Shown here: one piece after another, positions 1 to 5,638 of the stretch | How positions within the stretch are numbered: the first letter of the stretch is position 1 | Layout of the letters: each line of letters opens with the position of its first letter | Assembly (NCBI GenBank): GCA_031290375.1 | Contig: JAITNR010000145.1 | Span: forward strand, 1-5,665 | Reading direction: 5' to 3' | DNA: 5,665 nucleotides | Origin: Prevotellaceae bacterium | GTDB lineage: Bacteria > Bacteroidota > Bacteroidia > Bacteroidales > Paludibacteraceae | Notes under the pieces: model-generated | What the model was told of the DNA's origin: nothing | Databases searched by the model: none | Seen by the model: the letters and a program-made list of their open reading frames with translations, nothing else | Translations under genes and position numbers: made by a program

Positions 1-68
1 GTATTTTTTCGGCTAAAATTGGTCTTAAAAAATTGATTCAAATGGCAATGAGAAAAATAAAATGCTGA
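1..68 (+). CDS. C-terminal end of a possible insertion-sequence transposase (partial)
   Basis: A reading frame is open from the window edge (first full codon at 3) to a TGA at 66-68. It encodes 21 residues ending in AKIGLKKLIQMAMRKIKC. The basic, amphipathic tail looks coding, and the other two forward frames stop earlier (14-16 and 34-36). About 50 nt downstream lies a candidate terminal repeat, which is the usual distance between a transposase stop and the end of an insertion sequence. The family cannot be named from so few residues. The transposase reading is inference from context, and a chance open frame of this length is possible. Confidence 0.35.
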   Translation, partial: IFSAKIGLKKLIQMAMRKIKC

Positions 69-118
69 TAAACAGCGAGTTAATGATTTTTATATAACAA
101 TAATATCAGGACACTACC
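1..118 (+). mobile_element. Putative right end of an insertion sequence
   Basis: The stretch holds the end of a small open frame and then an AT-rich tail finishing in CAGGACACTACC (107-118). Read inward from 118, the end is GGTAGTGTCCTGATAT. It matches 10 of 16 positions of TGTAGTGGCTAATTAT at 5521-5536, which lies upstream of the truncated frame at the other edge. That is compatible with imperfect terminal inverted repeats of one element type. No target-site duplication can be assessed because the other end of this copy is outside the window. The boundary at 118 is approximate. Confidence 0.35.
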
Positions 119-220
119 AACGCTTATACCAATATACAAATATATGTTTATAAATTTGTGCTAATAAATTGGAATGTACGTTCGATAAAAGTGTTTCAGC
201 CTTTTTTGATAAAAAAAATG

Positions 221-228
221 TAACTTTG
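221..228 (+). promoter_or_regulatory. Candidate -7 element for ftcD
   Basis: TAACTTTG matches the Bacteroidetes primary-sigma -7 consensus TAnnTTTG. It would place transcription start near 235 and give a leader of about 35 nt. No TTTG lies at the usual 19-21 nt upstream; the nearest candidates are TTTC at 194-197 (23-nt spacer) and TTTG at 205-208 (12-nt spacer), so the -33 half is weak. A second -7 match, TAAATTTG at 151-158, also lacks a -33 box. The leader before the ATG at 271 has no Shine-Dalgarno sequence, as is normal in this phylum. The rest of 119-270 is AT-rich with no gene seen. Confidence 0.45.
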
Positions 229-270
229 TAAAAAAGTTTAAATAGTAGTTTATCAAAAAAATCAGTTTGT

Positions 271-1965
271 ATGCAAAAGAGGCTAATAGAGTGTGTCCCA
301 AATTTTAGCGAAGGGCGCAATATGGATGTTATCAAAGAGATAACAGATGAAATTGAAAAAACAGAAGGAGTTGTTTTGCTTGATATTGACCCCGGAGCCA
401 CTACCAACCGAACAGTTGTAACCTTTGTAGGTGAGCCCGAAACAGTTGTTGAGGCGGCATTTAGTGCTGTAAAAAAGGCAGCCGAAGTGATTGACATGCG
501 TCATCATACGGGTGCTCATCCGCGTATGGGGGCAACCGATGTGTTGCCGCTTGTACCTGTGTCGGGCATTACGCTCGAAGAGACAGCGGAGCTTGCCCGA
601 AAACTTGGCAAACGGATTGCAGATGAGTTGAAAATACCTGTCTATGCCTACGAGTCGTCCGCATTCAAACCTGAACGTAAAAATCTTGCCGTCTGTCGCA
701 AAGGCGAATATGAGGGCTTGGCAAAGCGTTTTGAAGCAGGCGATGCACCCGATTTCGGTCAGGCGGTTTTCAATCAAAACGTTGCCCGCACGGGTGCTAC
801 CGCCTGTGGAGCAAGAGATTTTTTGATAGCGGTAAATTATAATCTTAACACCACCTCTACCCGCAGGGCAAACGCCATTGCCTTTGATGTACGCGAAAAG
901 GGTCGCCCAAGACGCGAAGACAACTCGCTTACGGGCAAGATTATGCTTGACAAAAACGGTGAACAGGTAATGATTCCCGGAACATTAAAAGGCTGTAAAG
1001 CAATAGGTTGGTTTATAGATGAGTTTAAGATTGCTCAGGTGTCGATGAACATTACCGATATTAAAACTACGCCGTTGCATATTGCCTTTCAGGAGGTTTG
1101 TCGGGCTGCTCAGGCTCGTGGGATTAGAGTTACAGGTACGGAAATTGTTGGACTTGTGCCTAAAAGTGTGCTTTTGGATGCAGCAAAATATTTTTTGGAA
1201 CAGCAACAACGCTCTATTGGACTTTCAGAGGAGGAATTGATATGGATTGCAGTTAAATCGCTTGGATTAGACGACTTGAAACCGTTTAATCCAAAAGAAA
1301 AAGTCATTGAATACCTGATGAACAGGGATAGTAAAAAACTACTCGTGGATATGACCTGCAAGGCATTTGCAGAGGAAACTGCAAGCGAATCGCCTGCTCC
1401 CGGTGGAGGCTCCATTTCGGCTTATGCCGGTGCTTTGGGTGCTGCTCTTGGCACTATGGTTGCAAATCTGTCTTCGCACAAGGCAGGCTGGGATGACAAA
1501 TGGGAATATTTTTCAAATTATGCTGCTCTGGGGCAGAAACTTATGGCACAACTGCTTTATCTTGTAGATGAAGACACAGCGGCATTCAACAAAATAATGG
1601 ACGTATTTTCAATGCCCAAAACTACGGAACAGGAGAAGACTGTACGTTCAAAGGCACTACAAAAGGCAACGCTTTGTGCAACGCAAGTGCCACTGCAAAC
1701 AATGAAAGTGTCGCTTGAAGTATTTCCGTTGGTGAAACTTATGGCACAGGAGGGCAATCCAAATTCCGTGTCAGATGCCGGAGTTGGAGCACTCGTTGCT
1801 CGTGCCTCCGTGCAGGGAGCATTTCTTAACGTAAAAATCAACGCCTCAGGGCTGAAAGATAGGGCTGAAGCCGACAAATTGCTTGCCGAAGCCTCAGATA
1901 TTGCCCAAAGGGCAGATATATTTGAAAAAGAGGTAATTGAGATTGTTAATGCCAAAATACAATAA
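271..1965 (+). CDS. ftcD: Bifunctional glutamate formimidoyltransferase / formimidotetrahydrofolate cyclodeaminase
   Basis: This cytosolic enzyme completes one route of histidine degradation. It transfers the formimino group of N-formimino-L-glutamate to tetrahydrofolate, releasing glutamate, then cyclises the product to 5,10-methenyl-tetrahydrofolate and ammonia. The 564 residues match a full-length fused enzyme (mammalian FTCD is about 540). The start is set by the family-typical N-terminus LIECVPNFSEGR at residues 5-16. The transferase N-domain spans about 2-180 and includes HHTGAHPRMGATDV (78-91); His83 aligns with the catalytic His82 of mammalian FTCD. The transferase C-domain spans about 181-325. 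The cyclodeaminase spans about 355-562, with the glycine-rich SPAPGGGS (375-382 region), Asp435 in the DEDTAAF segment, and GNPNSVSDAGVGA (495-507). No key block is missing. No other histidine-utilisation gene is visible here. The stress-protein gene follows 48 nt downstream and is probably cotranscribed. Confidence 0.97.
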   Translation: MQKRLIECVPNFSEGRNMDVIKEITDEIEKTEGVVLLDIDPGATTNRTVVTFVGEPETVVEAAFSAVKKAAEVIDMRHHTGAHPRMGATDVLPLVPVSGITLEETAELARKLGKRIADELKIPVYAYESSAFKPERKNLAVCRKGEYEGLAKRFEAGDAPDFGQAVFNQNVARTGATACGARDFLIAVNYNLNTTSTRRANAIAFDVREKGRPRREDNSLTGKIMLDKNGEQVMIPGTLKGCKAIGWFIDEFKIAQVSMNITDIKTTPLHIAFQEVCRAAQARGIRVTGTEIVGLVPKSVLLDAAKYFLEQQQRSIGLSEEELIWIAVKSLGLDDLKPFNPKEKVIEYLMNRDSKKLLVDMTCKAFAEETASESPAPGGGSISAYAGALGAALGTMVANLSSHKAGWDDKWEYFSNYAALGQKLMAQLLYLVDEDTAAFNKIMDVFSMPKTTEQEKTVRSKALQKATLCATQVPLQTMKVSLEVFPLVKLMAQEGNPNSVSDAGVGALVARASVQGAFLNVKINASGLKDRAEADKLLAEASDIAQRADIFEKEVIEIVNAKIQ

Positions 1966-2013
1966 CCGGTAAACTGCGAGCGTGATCGTTTTGTTACTCG
2001 TTTGCTAAAAAAT

Positions 2014-2694
2014 ATGCGTAAAATCTTCATTTTAAAAAACGGCAACAACCCTTGTCCCGCAGCAGAAAAATGGGGCAAGGGCTTTGCTTGTGCTTTCGGA
2101 CAGCAGACGGATTTTGCTGCGTTTGAGCAATATAAAAACTCGGAAGAATTTGCACAGTTTCTTGAGCAGCAGGATGCTTCCATGTTAATAATTGAACTGT
2201 GTAAAAACTCTGACATTCAATCTTTTCTCAATATATGCCGAAATTTGCGGATACCTTATCTGTTTATAAAGCCGAACACTGATTTTGATGTAAAAAGGGT
2301 AGCACTGCCGATAACCTTTTTGATTGAGGATAAGGAGAAAGCACCGTTTGCATCGGCTTTGGGGCGGTTTTGCGGCTCGAAAATCGTTATCTGTGCGCCA
2401 AAAGATTATGGCAGCAAGGCACGAGAAAATATTAATGCCTGCAAAACACTGTTTAACTCATTTTTGCTGAGTTATGACGAAAAACAATGCAGGAAAGGCA
2501 GTTTTGGAGTGGAAAAAGAGGCTGTTTCAGATGCGAAAAAAGAGAGTTGTTCGCTTGTGATAGTTTCAGCCTCAAGAGAATATGGACTTGACGATATAAT
2601 TTTTGGCAGCAAAGAAAAAAGGATACTCAAAACAGCCGGTGTGCCTGTGCTGCTAATCAACCCTCGAGCAGATCTGTACGCACTTTGCGACTGA
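2014..2694 (+). CDS. Universal stress protein (UspA-like) family protein
   Basis: The 226-residue protein is probably cytosolic, with no signal peptide or membrane segment. Residues about 94-216 resemble a Usp alpha/beta fold: a first strand VALPITFLI, a central SLVIVSA strand (180-186), then GLDDIIFGSKEKRILK and the closing strand GVPVLLINPR. The FGS-x6-K plus PVLLIN arrangement is the end of a Usp nucleotide-binding site, but the full G-2X-G-9X-G(S/T) motif is not intact, so ATP binding is uncertain. Residues 1-93 may be a degenerate second Usp half. The tail PRADLYALCD resembles, from memory, Bacteroidetes Usp relatives. ATG 2014 is chosen over the upstream in-frame TTG at 2002, although no stop separates either from the ftcD stop. 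It probably shares the ftcD transcript. Its partner and role are not evident. Confidence 0.75.
   Translation: MRKIFILKNGNNPCPAAEKWGKGFACAFGQQTDFAAFEQYKNSEEFAQFLEQQDASMLIIELCKNSDIQSFLNICRNLRIPYLFIKPNTDFDVKRVALPITFLIEDKEKAPFASALGRFCGSKIVICAPKDYGSKARENINACKTLFNSFLLSYDEKQCRKGSFGVEKEAVSDAKKESCSLVIVSASREYGLDDIIFGSKEKRILKTAGVPVLLINPRADLYALCD
2049..2081 (+). promoter_or_regulatory. Strong hairpin in the early coding region of the stress-protein gene
   Basis: CCCTTGTCCC (2049-2058) and GGGGCAAGGG (2072-2081) form a 10-bp stem with one U-G wobble and a 13-nt loop, about codons 12-23 of the gene. Seven of the pairs are G-C. No U-tract follows, so it is not a standard intrinsic terminator. It could modulate translation, mRNA stability or transcript read-through from ftcD, or be a by-product of coding for Pro-Cys-Pro and Trp-Gly-Lys-Gly. 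Confidence 0.4.
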
Positions 2695-2731
2695 CCTGTA
2701 GGTTGTGTCTGCTTTTACTGTTCGTTGTTCT

Positions 2732-3421
2732 CTAAAAAGAAAATCCCAAGGATATGCCTGCGAAAAGATGAGGTACATTTACGCTGTGGCGTTCGAGTAC
2801 AGGTTTTGAATTATCATAATTGACATAATCATAATGATTTTGCGCAAAACTTATACCCAGATAATAGTTCCAGATAACTTCCCACAATAGCCGCGCTTGC
2901 ATTCCCAAAAGAAGCCCCGCTTCATTTGTATAAAATCTCCTGTCGAAACTTGTTGAACCGTAGTCGGACGAAAACCGATAAAGGCGGTATTGGTAAAAGG
3001 GCGATAGATAAAACCCTTCGTAGTCTTCTATTTCTAACGGGAAAATTTTTAACGCCGCTCCCGTTGTAACACCAGCTTTGAAATGCGCATCCTTTGTACG
3101 ACCAAGAAAAACATGATTGACCCCTTTATACCCTGCATAAATATTGGCCAGTACCGAAAAGCCCTCAAACCAAAGGCTTGGATAATCCTTGTAGGTAACT
3201 CCCAAATCTACCTCTGCACTGAGATAATTGTTAACCCGTCTTCCGTAGGCAAAGGATAATGTTCCGCGCACTACATCGAACATATTCCACTCCACATAAT
3301 TACGGTCAATTTTTGGAGTAACGGGGTGTTCTTCACCGGTTTCCTTGTCAAATACGATGATTTTTTGGGCAAAGGCGTTGATACCTGCCGCAAGAAACAA
3401 TAAAGTTAATACTCTTTTCAT
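2732..3421 (-). CDS. Small outer-membrane beta-barrel protein, function unknown
   Basis: The 229-residue precursor has a signal peptide (MKR, then a hydrophobic stretch) with a likely cut after AFA at residue 18, leaving Gln19 as the mature N-terminus. The rest is rich in aromatic and alternating polar/hydrophobic segments typical of transmembrane strands: about 51-62, 66-77, 114-127, 136-150, 167-180, 185-197 and 217-229. It ends in LGFSF with a terminal Phe, the usual recognition signal for the BAM assembly machine. The size suggests a barrel of about 8 strands. No lipobox or T9SS C-terminal domain is present. The start ATG has an AT-only leader. It converges on the stress-protein gene with a 37-bp gap and no obvious hairpin, and diverges from the 525-residue exported protein. 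Function, ligand and precise family are not recognised. Confidence 0.78.
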   Translation of the reverse strand: MKRVLTLLFLAAGINAFAQKIIVFDKETGEEHPVTPKIDRNYVEWNMFDVVRGTLSFAYGRRVNNYLSAEVDLGVTYKDYPSLWFEGFSVLANIYAGYKGVNHVFLGRTKDAHFKAGVTTGAALKIFPLEIEDYEGFYLSPFYQYRLYRFSSDYGSTSFDRRFYTNEAGLLLGMQARLLWEVIWNYYLGISFAQNHYDYVNYDNSKPVLERHSVNVPHLFAGISLGFSF

Positions 3422-3523
3422 AATTTTTTATTTTTAAATTAGATATTATATAAATTATATTATTGATAAACAAACATTTGAAACATTTTGGACATAAACT
3501 CAAACAACAACATTGACTTGTTG

Positions 3524-3556
3524 CAAAGATAAAAAAAAGTTTACATATATTGCTAA
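3524..3556 (-). promoter_or_regulatory. Candidate promoter of the beta-barrel gene
   Basis: On the minus strand TATCTTTG (3531 to 3524), followed by CA, matches the TAnnTTTG -7 consensus. The -33 region about 20 nt upstream holds only TTAG-like sequence near 3553-3556, a partial match to TTTG. Predicted transcription start is near 3517, giving a leader of about 95 nt, very AT-rich and without a Shine-Dalgarno sequence. Confidence 0.5.
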
Positions 3557-3571
3557 AAAATATTACCTTTG
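3540..3571 (+). promoter_or_regulatory. Candidate promoter of the 525-residue exported protein gene
   Basis: TACCTTTG (3564-3571), followed by CA, matches the Bacteroidetes -7 consensus. TTTA at 3540-3543 sits 20 nt upstream and matches the TTTG -33 box at three of four positions. Transcription should start near 3578, giving a leader of about 28 nt before the ATG at 3606. It overlaps the minus-strand promoter of the divergent barrel gene. Confidence 0.6.
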
Positions 3572-3605
3572 CAGAAATATTAATCTAACTTAATTCAACA
3601 TTTTT

Positions 3606-5183
3606 ATGAAAAAGTTTATTTTACCCTGTGTTATTCTCGCATTTGTGTCTTTGAACGCCGTTTTTGCGGGAGATTTTAAGGTTTCTTCAAACACCATTGT
3701 TGATGTTCCCAAAACGACAAGAGTGATGCAATCCGGAAAAGTGAATGATAAAGTCTATGTTATCAATTACGACTGGCGAGGCAAATACTCCATGATGATT
3801 TTCGACTCAAATATGAAACTCATCAACGATGTCATCTTTAAACAACGCAATGACAAAGACGAAGATGTCATAGGTAGAGGATTTGCCTTCAAAACAGCTA
3901 TGTTTATGAAAAGTGAAATCCTGTTGTTTTTTGAAACTTATGAAACAAGCACCAAAAAACAGCTTTTGCTCGTTCAAAAAACCGATTTGAACGGGAAATT
4001 TGTCGGCAAAATGACCTCCATCGACAATATCCCCGCAAACAAAAGGTACAAACAAGGCTCTTTCGAATTGGAACACAGCGAAGACAGCACAAAATTTCTT
4101 GTAATCAAGCACCTGCCCTATGACAAAAAGGCAGAAGAAGAGTTCGGTTTTAGAACTTTCGACAGCAATCTTGATATGCTTGGCGAAAAAACGGTAAATT
4201 TGCCGTACAGAGAAAAAAATACCTCCGTAATTGACTTTTACTTGTCCAACAGAGGCGATGTGTATATGCTGCTGAAAGTGGATTTGGAAAGAAAAGAGAA
4301 AGTCAAAGGGGAAGATGATGAATTTTATTCATTGCTTTGCCAAACCATCTCGTCCAACAAGGCATTGCGTGAATATAAACTGAATTTACCCCAAAAGGAC
4401 ATCGTAAGCATTGCTTTCAGAATTGACAATAAAACCGACAGAGTACTTTGTTCGGGCTTTTATTCCGACATCCGAACCAATACCAGCCACACAAGAGACA
4501 TTGACGGCTTCTTTTATTTGACCGCCGACATAAACACACAAAAGATTGTTTCGCAAAGTTACAAGCAAATCGACAGTAAAATTGTCAATCAATTACGTGG
4601 CAAAAGTGAGGACAAGAAAGTGAAGGAAGGCAAGGGTATTGCGGTCAGTTTCAGGGTAAAGGATTACGTAAGTCGTTCCGATGGTTCGTCTGTGATTGTT
4701 GCCGAAAACAGCTGGGTAACAGTAGTAACAACTTGCCAACAAAGAGGAGGCTGCACCACCACAACGTATTATGACAGAACGAATATATTTTTGATTGCCA
4801 TATCCTCAAACGGCGAAGTACAGGCATTTTACGACATTCCCAAAAGGCAATCAACTATCAATGACGGAGGTTATTACAGTTCATTCTCATTAATGAAAAA
4901 GGACGACAGAATTATTTTTGTCTATAACGACAATCCAAAAAATGTGGGGAAAGTAATAAACTCAATCAAGGACGTCAAGGCAATGAGAAATCCGGGTATG
5001 GCTTGCCTCGTTGCTGTGGAAATCGCTAATGACGGCGAAATAATCAGGCACGGCATGGTGTACGACAGGAAAAAAACAAAAATGACGGCAATCCCGCTTA
5101 TGTGCAATAAAATAGCAAACGGAGAGTATATTATTCCAACGTACAAAAGAAAACAAATCGGTCTACTGAAATTTGAGTTGTAA
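3606..5183 (+). CDS. Exported protein of unknown function, possibly beta-propeller-like
   Basis: The 525-residue precursor begins MKKF with a hydrophobic stretch and a likely signal peptidase I site after Ala21 (VFA before GDFK). No lipobox Cys follows, so it should be periplasmic or surface-exposed, not a lipoprotein. There is no other membrane segment and no recognisable T9SS sorting domain. The mature part is strand-rich with recurring blade-like units, such as MMIFDSNMKLI (63-73) and RTFDSNLDMLGE (183-194), and with Asp/Asn-Gly turns, which suggests a beta-propeller or similar all-beta fold. Cys377 and Cys383 (CQQRGGC), next to a Thr-rich TTTTYY stretch, could form a disulfide. The C-terminal part, including VYNDNPKN (439-446), resembles, from memory, uncharacterised Bacteroidetes secreted proteins. 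No catalytic motif was recognised. The divergent barrel gene is the only contextual clue. Confidence 0.85.
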   Translation: MKKFILPCVILAFVSLNAVFAGDFKVSSNTIVDVPKTTRVMQSGKVNDKVYVINYDWRGKYSMMIFDSNMKLINDVIFKQRNDKDEDVIGRGFAFKTAMFMKSEILLFFETYETSTKKQLLLVQKTDLNGKFVGKMTSIDNIPANKRYKQGSFELEHSEDSTKFLVIKHLPYDKKAEEEFGFRTFDSNLDMLGEKTVNLPYREKNTSVIDFYLSNRGDVYMLLKVDLERKEKVKGEDDEFYSLLCQTISSNKALREYKLNLPQKDIVSIAFRIDNKTDRVLCSGFYSDIRTNTSHTRDIDGFFYLTADINTQKIVSQSYKQIDSKIVNQLRGKSEDKKVKEGKGIAVSFRVKDYVSRSDGSSVIVAENSWVTVVTTCQQRGGCTTTTYYDRTNIFLIAISSNGEVQAFYDIPKRQSTINDGGYYSSFSLMKKDDRIIFVYNDNPKNVGKVINSIKDVKAMRNPGMACLVAVEIANDGEIIRHGMVYDRKKTKMTAIPLMCNKIANGEYIIPTYKRKQIGLLKFEL

Positions 5184-5219
5184 CAATAAAATAATGAATA
5201 GTGGATAATTTTAGTACGA

Positions 5220-5332
5220 TGTAAGAGACCATCCCCGCATAAGGGAGAACACCAACGCCACATACATGGGGGGAAATGTGAAAAAACACAACGCAGGCGT
5301 TAGTTTTTTGCTAACGCCTGCGTTGTGTTTTT
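5220..5332 (+). ncRNA. Possible small structured RNA or long structured 3' UTR
   Basis: Between the stop at 5183 and the terminator hairpin lies a stretch (about 5229-5275) clearly richer in G and C than its flanks. It contains small stems: TCCC/GGGA around GCATAA (5232-5245) and CACAT/ATGTG (5259-5263 with 5276-5280). The C-run at 5233-5236 could alternatively pair with the G-run at 5268-5273. A poor -7 match, TAATTTTA (5206-5213), lies just upstream, without a -33 box. No convincing reading frame covers it. It may be an independent RNA ending at the terminator or only the structured 3' end of the preceding mRNA. Confidence 0.25.
5282..5332. terminator. Perfect 22-bp hairpin, likely bidirectional intrinsic terminator
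   Basis: The arms 5282-5303 and 5311-5332 are perfect reverse complements, with a 7-nt loop TTTTTTG (5304-5310). The core CGCAGGCGTTAG is G-C rich and the outer ends are A-run (left) and T-run (right), so the structure carries a U-tract in both directions. It lies about 100 nt past the stop of the 525-residue protein gene. It would end that transcript and also block any leftward transcription from the mobile-element region. Confidence 0.9.
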
Positions 5333-5342
5333 AACTGTTTTT

Positions 5343-5456
5343 CCTGACTTCGACGGTCAAAAATCACAAAGCAATATCATTCAATGACTTACCAAAACAG
5401 CGAGCCACTACACTTTTTTTAATTTTCGAGTAATTGATAAGGCACCTGACTTCGAC
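5343..5456 (+). repeat. Short direct repeat pair
   Basis: CCTGACTTCGAC occurs at 5343-5354 and again at 5445-5456, with starts 102 nt apart. The first copy is followed by GGTCA, giving a partial palindrome with TGAC (5345-5348 with 5356-5359). The pair brackets the inverted-repeat copy at 5403-5412. It may mark a past insertion or duplication in this non-coding stretch; 12 bp twice in about 110 bp is unlikely by chance but not impossible. Confidence 0.45.
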
Positions 5457-5530
5457 ACTCTATCCCCCAATCCCCATCCCTAAACTGTGTAAAAATGGCA
5501 CTTTTGAGTAAAAGTTGTTTTGTAGTGGCT
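5403..5530. repeat. 10-bp inverted repeat flanking about 108 nt, possible mobile-element scar
   Basis: AGCCACTACA (5403-5412) and TGTAGTGGCT (5521-5530) are perfect reverse complements. The right copy is the candidate left terminus of the insertion sequence at the window edge. The left copy could be the outer end of a second, decayed copy, or the two could bound a MITE-like element. The interior has no plausible gene. It holds a C-rich run (5464-5480) and AAACTGTGTAAAAATGG (from 5483), which recalls terminal repeats of IS256-type elements. Confidence 0.35.
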
Positions 5531-5575
5531 AATTATGCTATATTTTGTGTTTTATGTAAAATAACATCATATTTA

Positions 5576-5607
5576 TTTGTTTTTTCAAAAATATTGTATT
5601 ACCTTTG
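5576..5607 (+). promoter_or_regulatory. Near-consensus Bacteroidetes promoter
   Basis: TTTG (5576-5579), a 20-nt spacer and TACCTTTG (5600-5607) followed by CA give a complete match to the TTTG / TAnnTTTG promoter of this phylum. It is the best promoter in the window. Transcription should begin near 5614, about 25 nt before the ATG at 5639. Confidence 0.75.
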
Positions 5608-5638
5608 CAATGTTAAATCATTAAATAAATTTGATTCG

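Noticed and set aside
69..270. Riboswitch or folate/histidine-responsive leader before ftcD.
   Set aside because: The predicted leader is only about 35 nt and AT-rich, with no recognisable aptamer core.
114..497. Minus-strand open frame of 127 codons over the ftcD leader.
   Set aside because: It is mostly antisense to the conserved ftcD N-terminus and otherwise AT-rich low-complexity sequence.
1557..2216. Long minus-strand open frame (219 codons) across the end of ftcD and the start of the next gene, with others inside each gene.
   Set aside because: They overlap clearly coding sequence on the other strand, show no recognisable domain and are explained as antisense shadows.
2695..2731. Terminator between the convergent stress-protein and barrel genes.
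   Set aside because: No stem of useful length with a U-tract is visible in the 37-bp gap.
5282..5332. Integron attC site, because the stem contains GTTAG and CTAAC.
   Set aside because: The bases around these do not fit the RYYYAAC/GTTRRRY core sites, the loop is only 7 nt, and no integrase or cassette is present.
5403..5530. Invertible promoter of the Bacteroidetes phase-variation type.
   Set aside because: The inverted repeats are only 10 bp, the strong promoter lies outside the bounded segment, and no invertase is visible.
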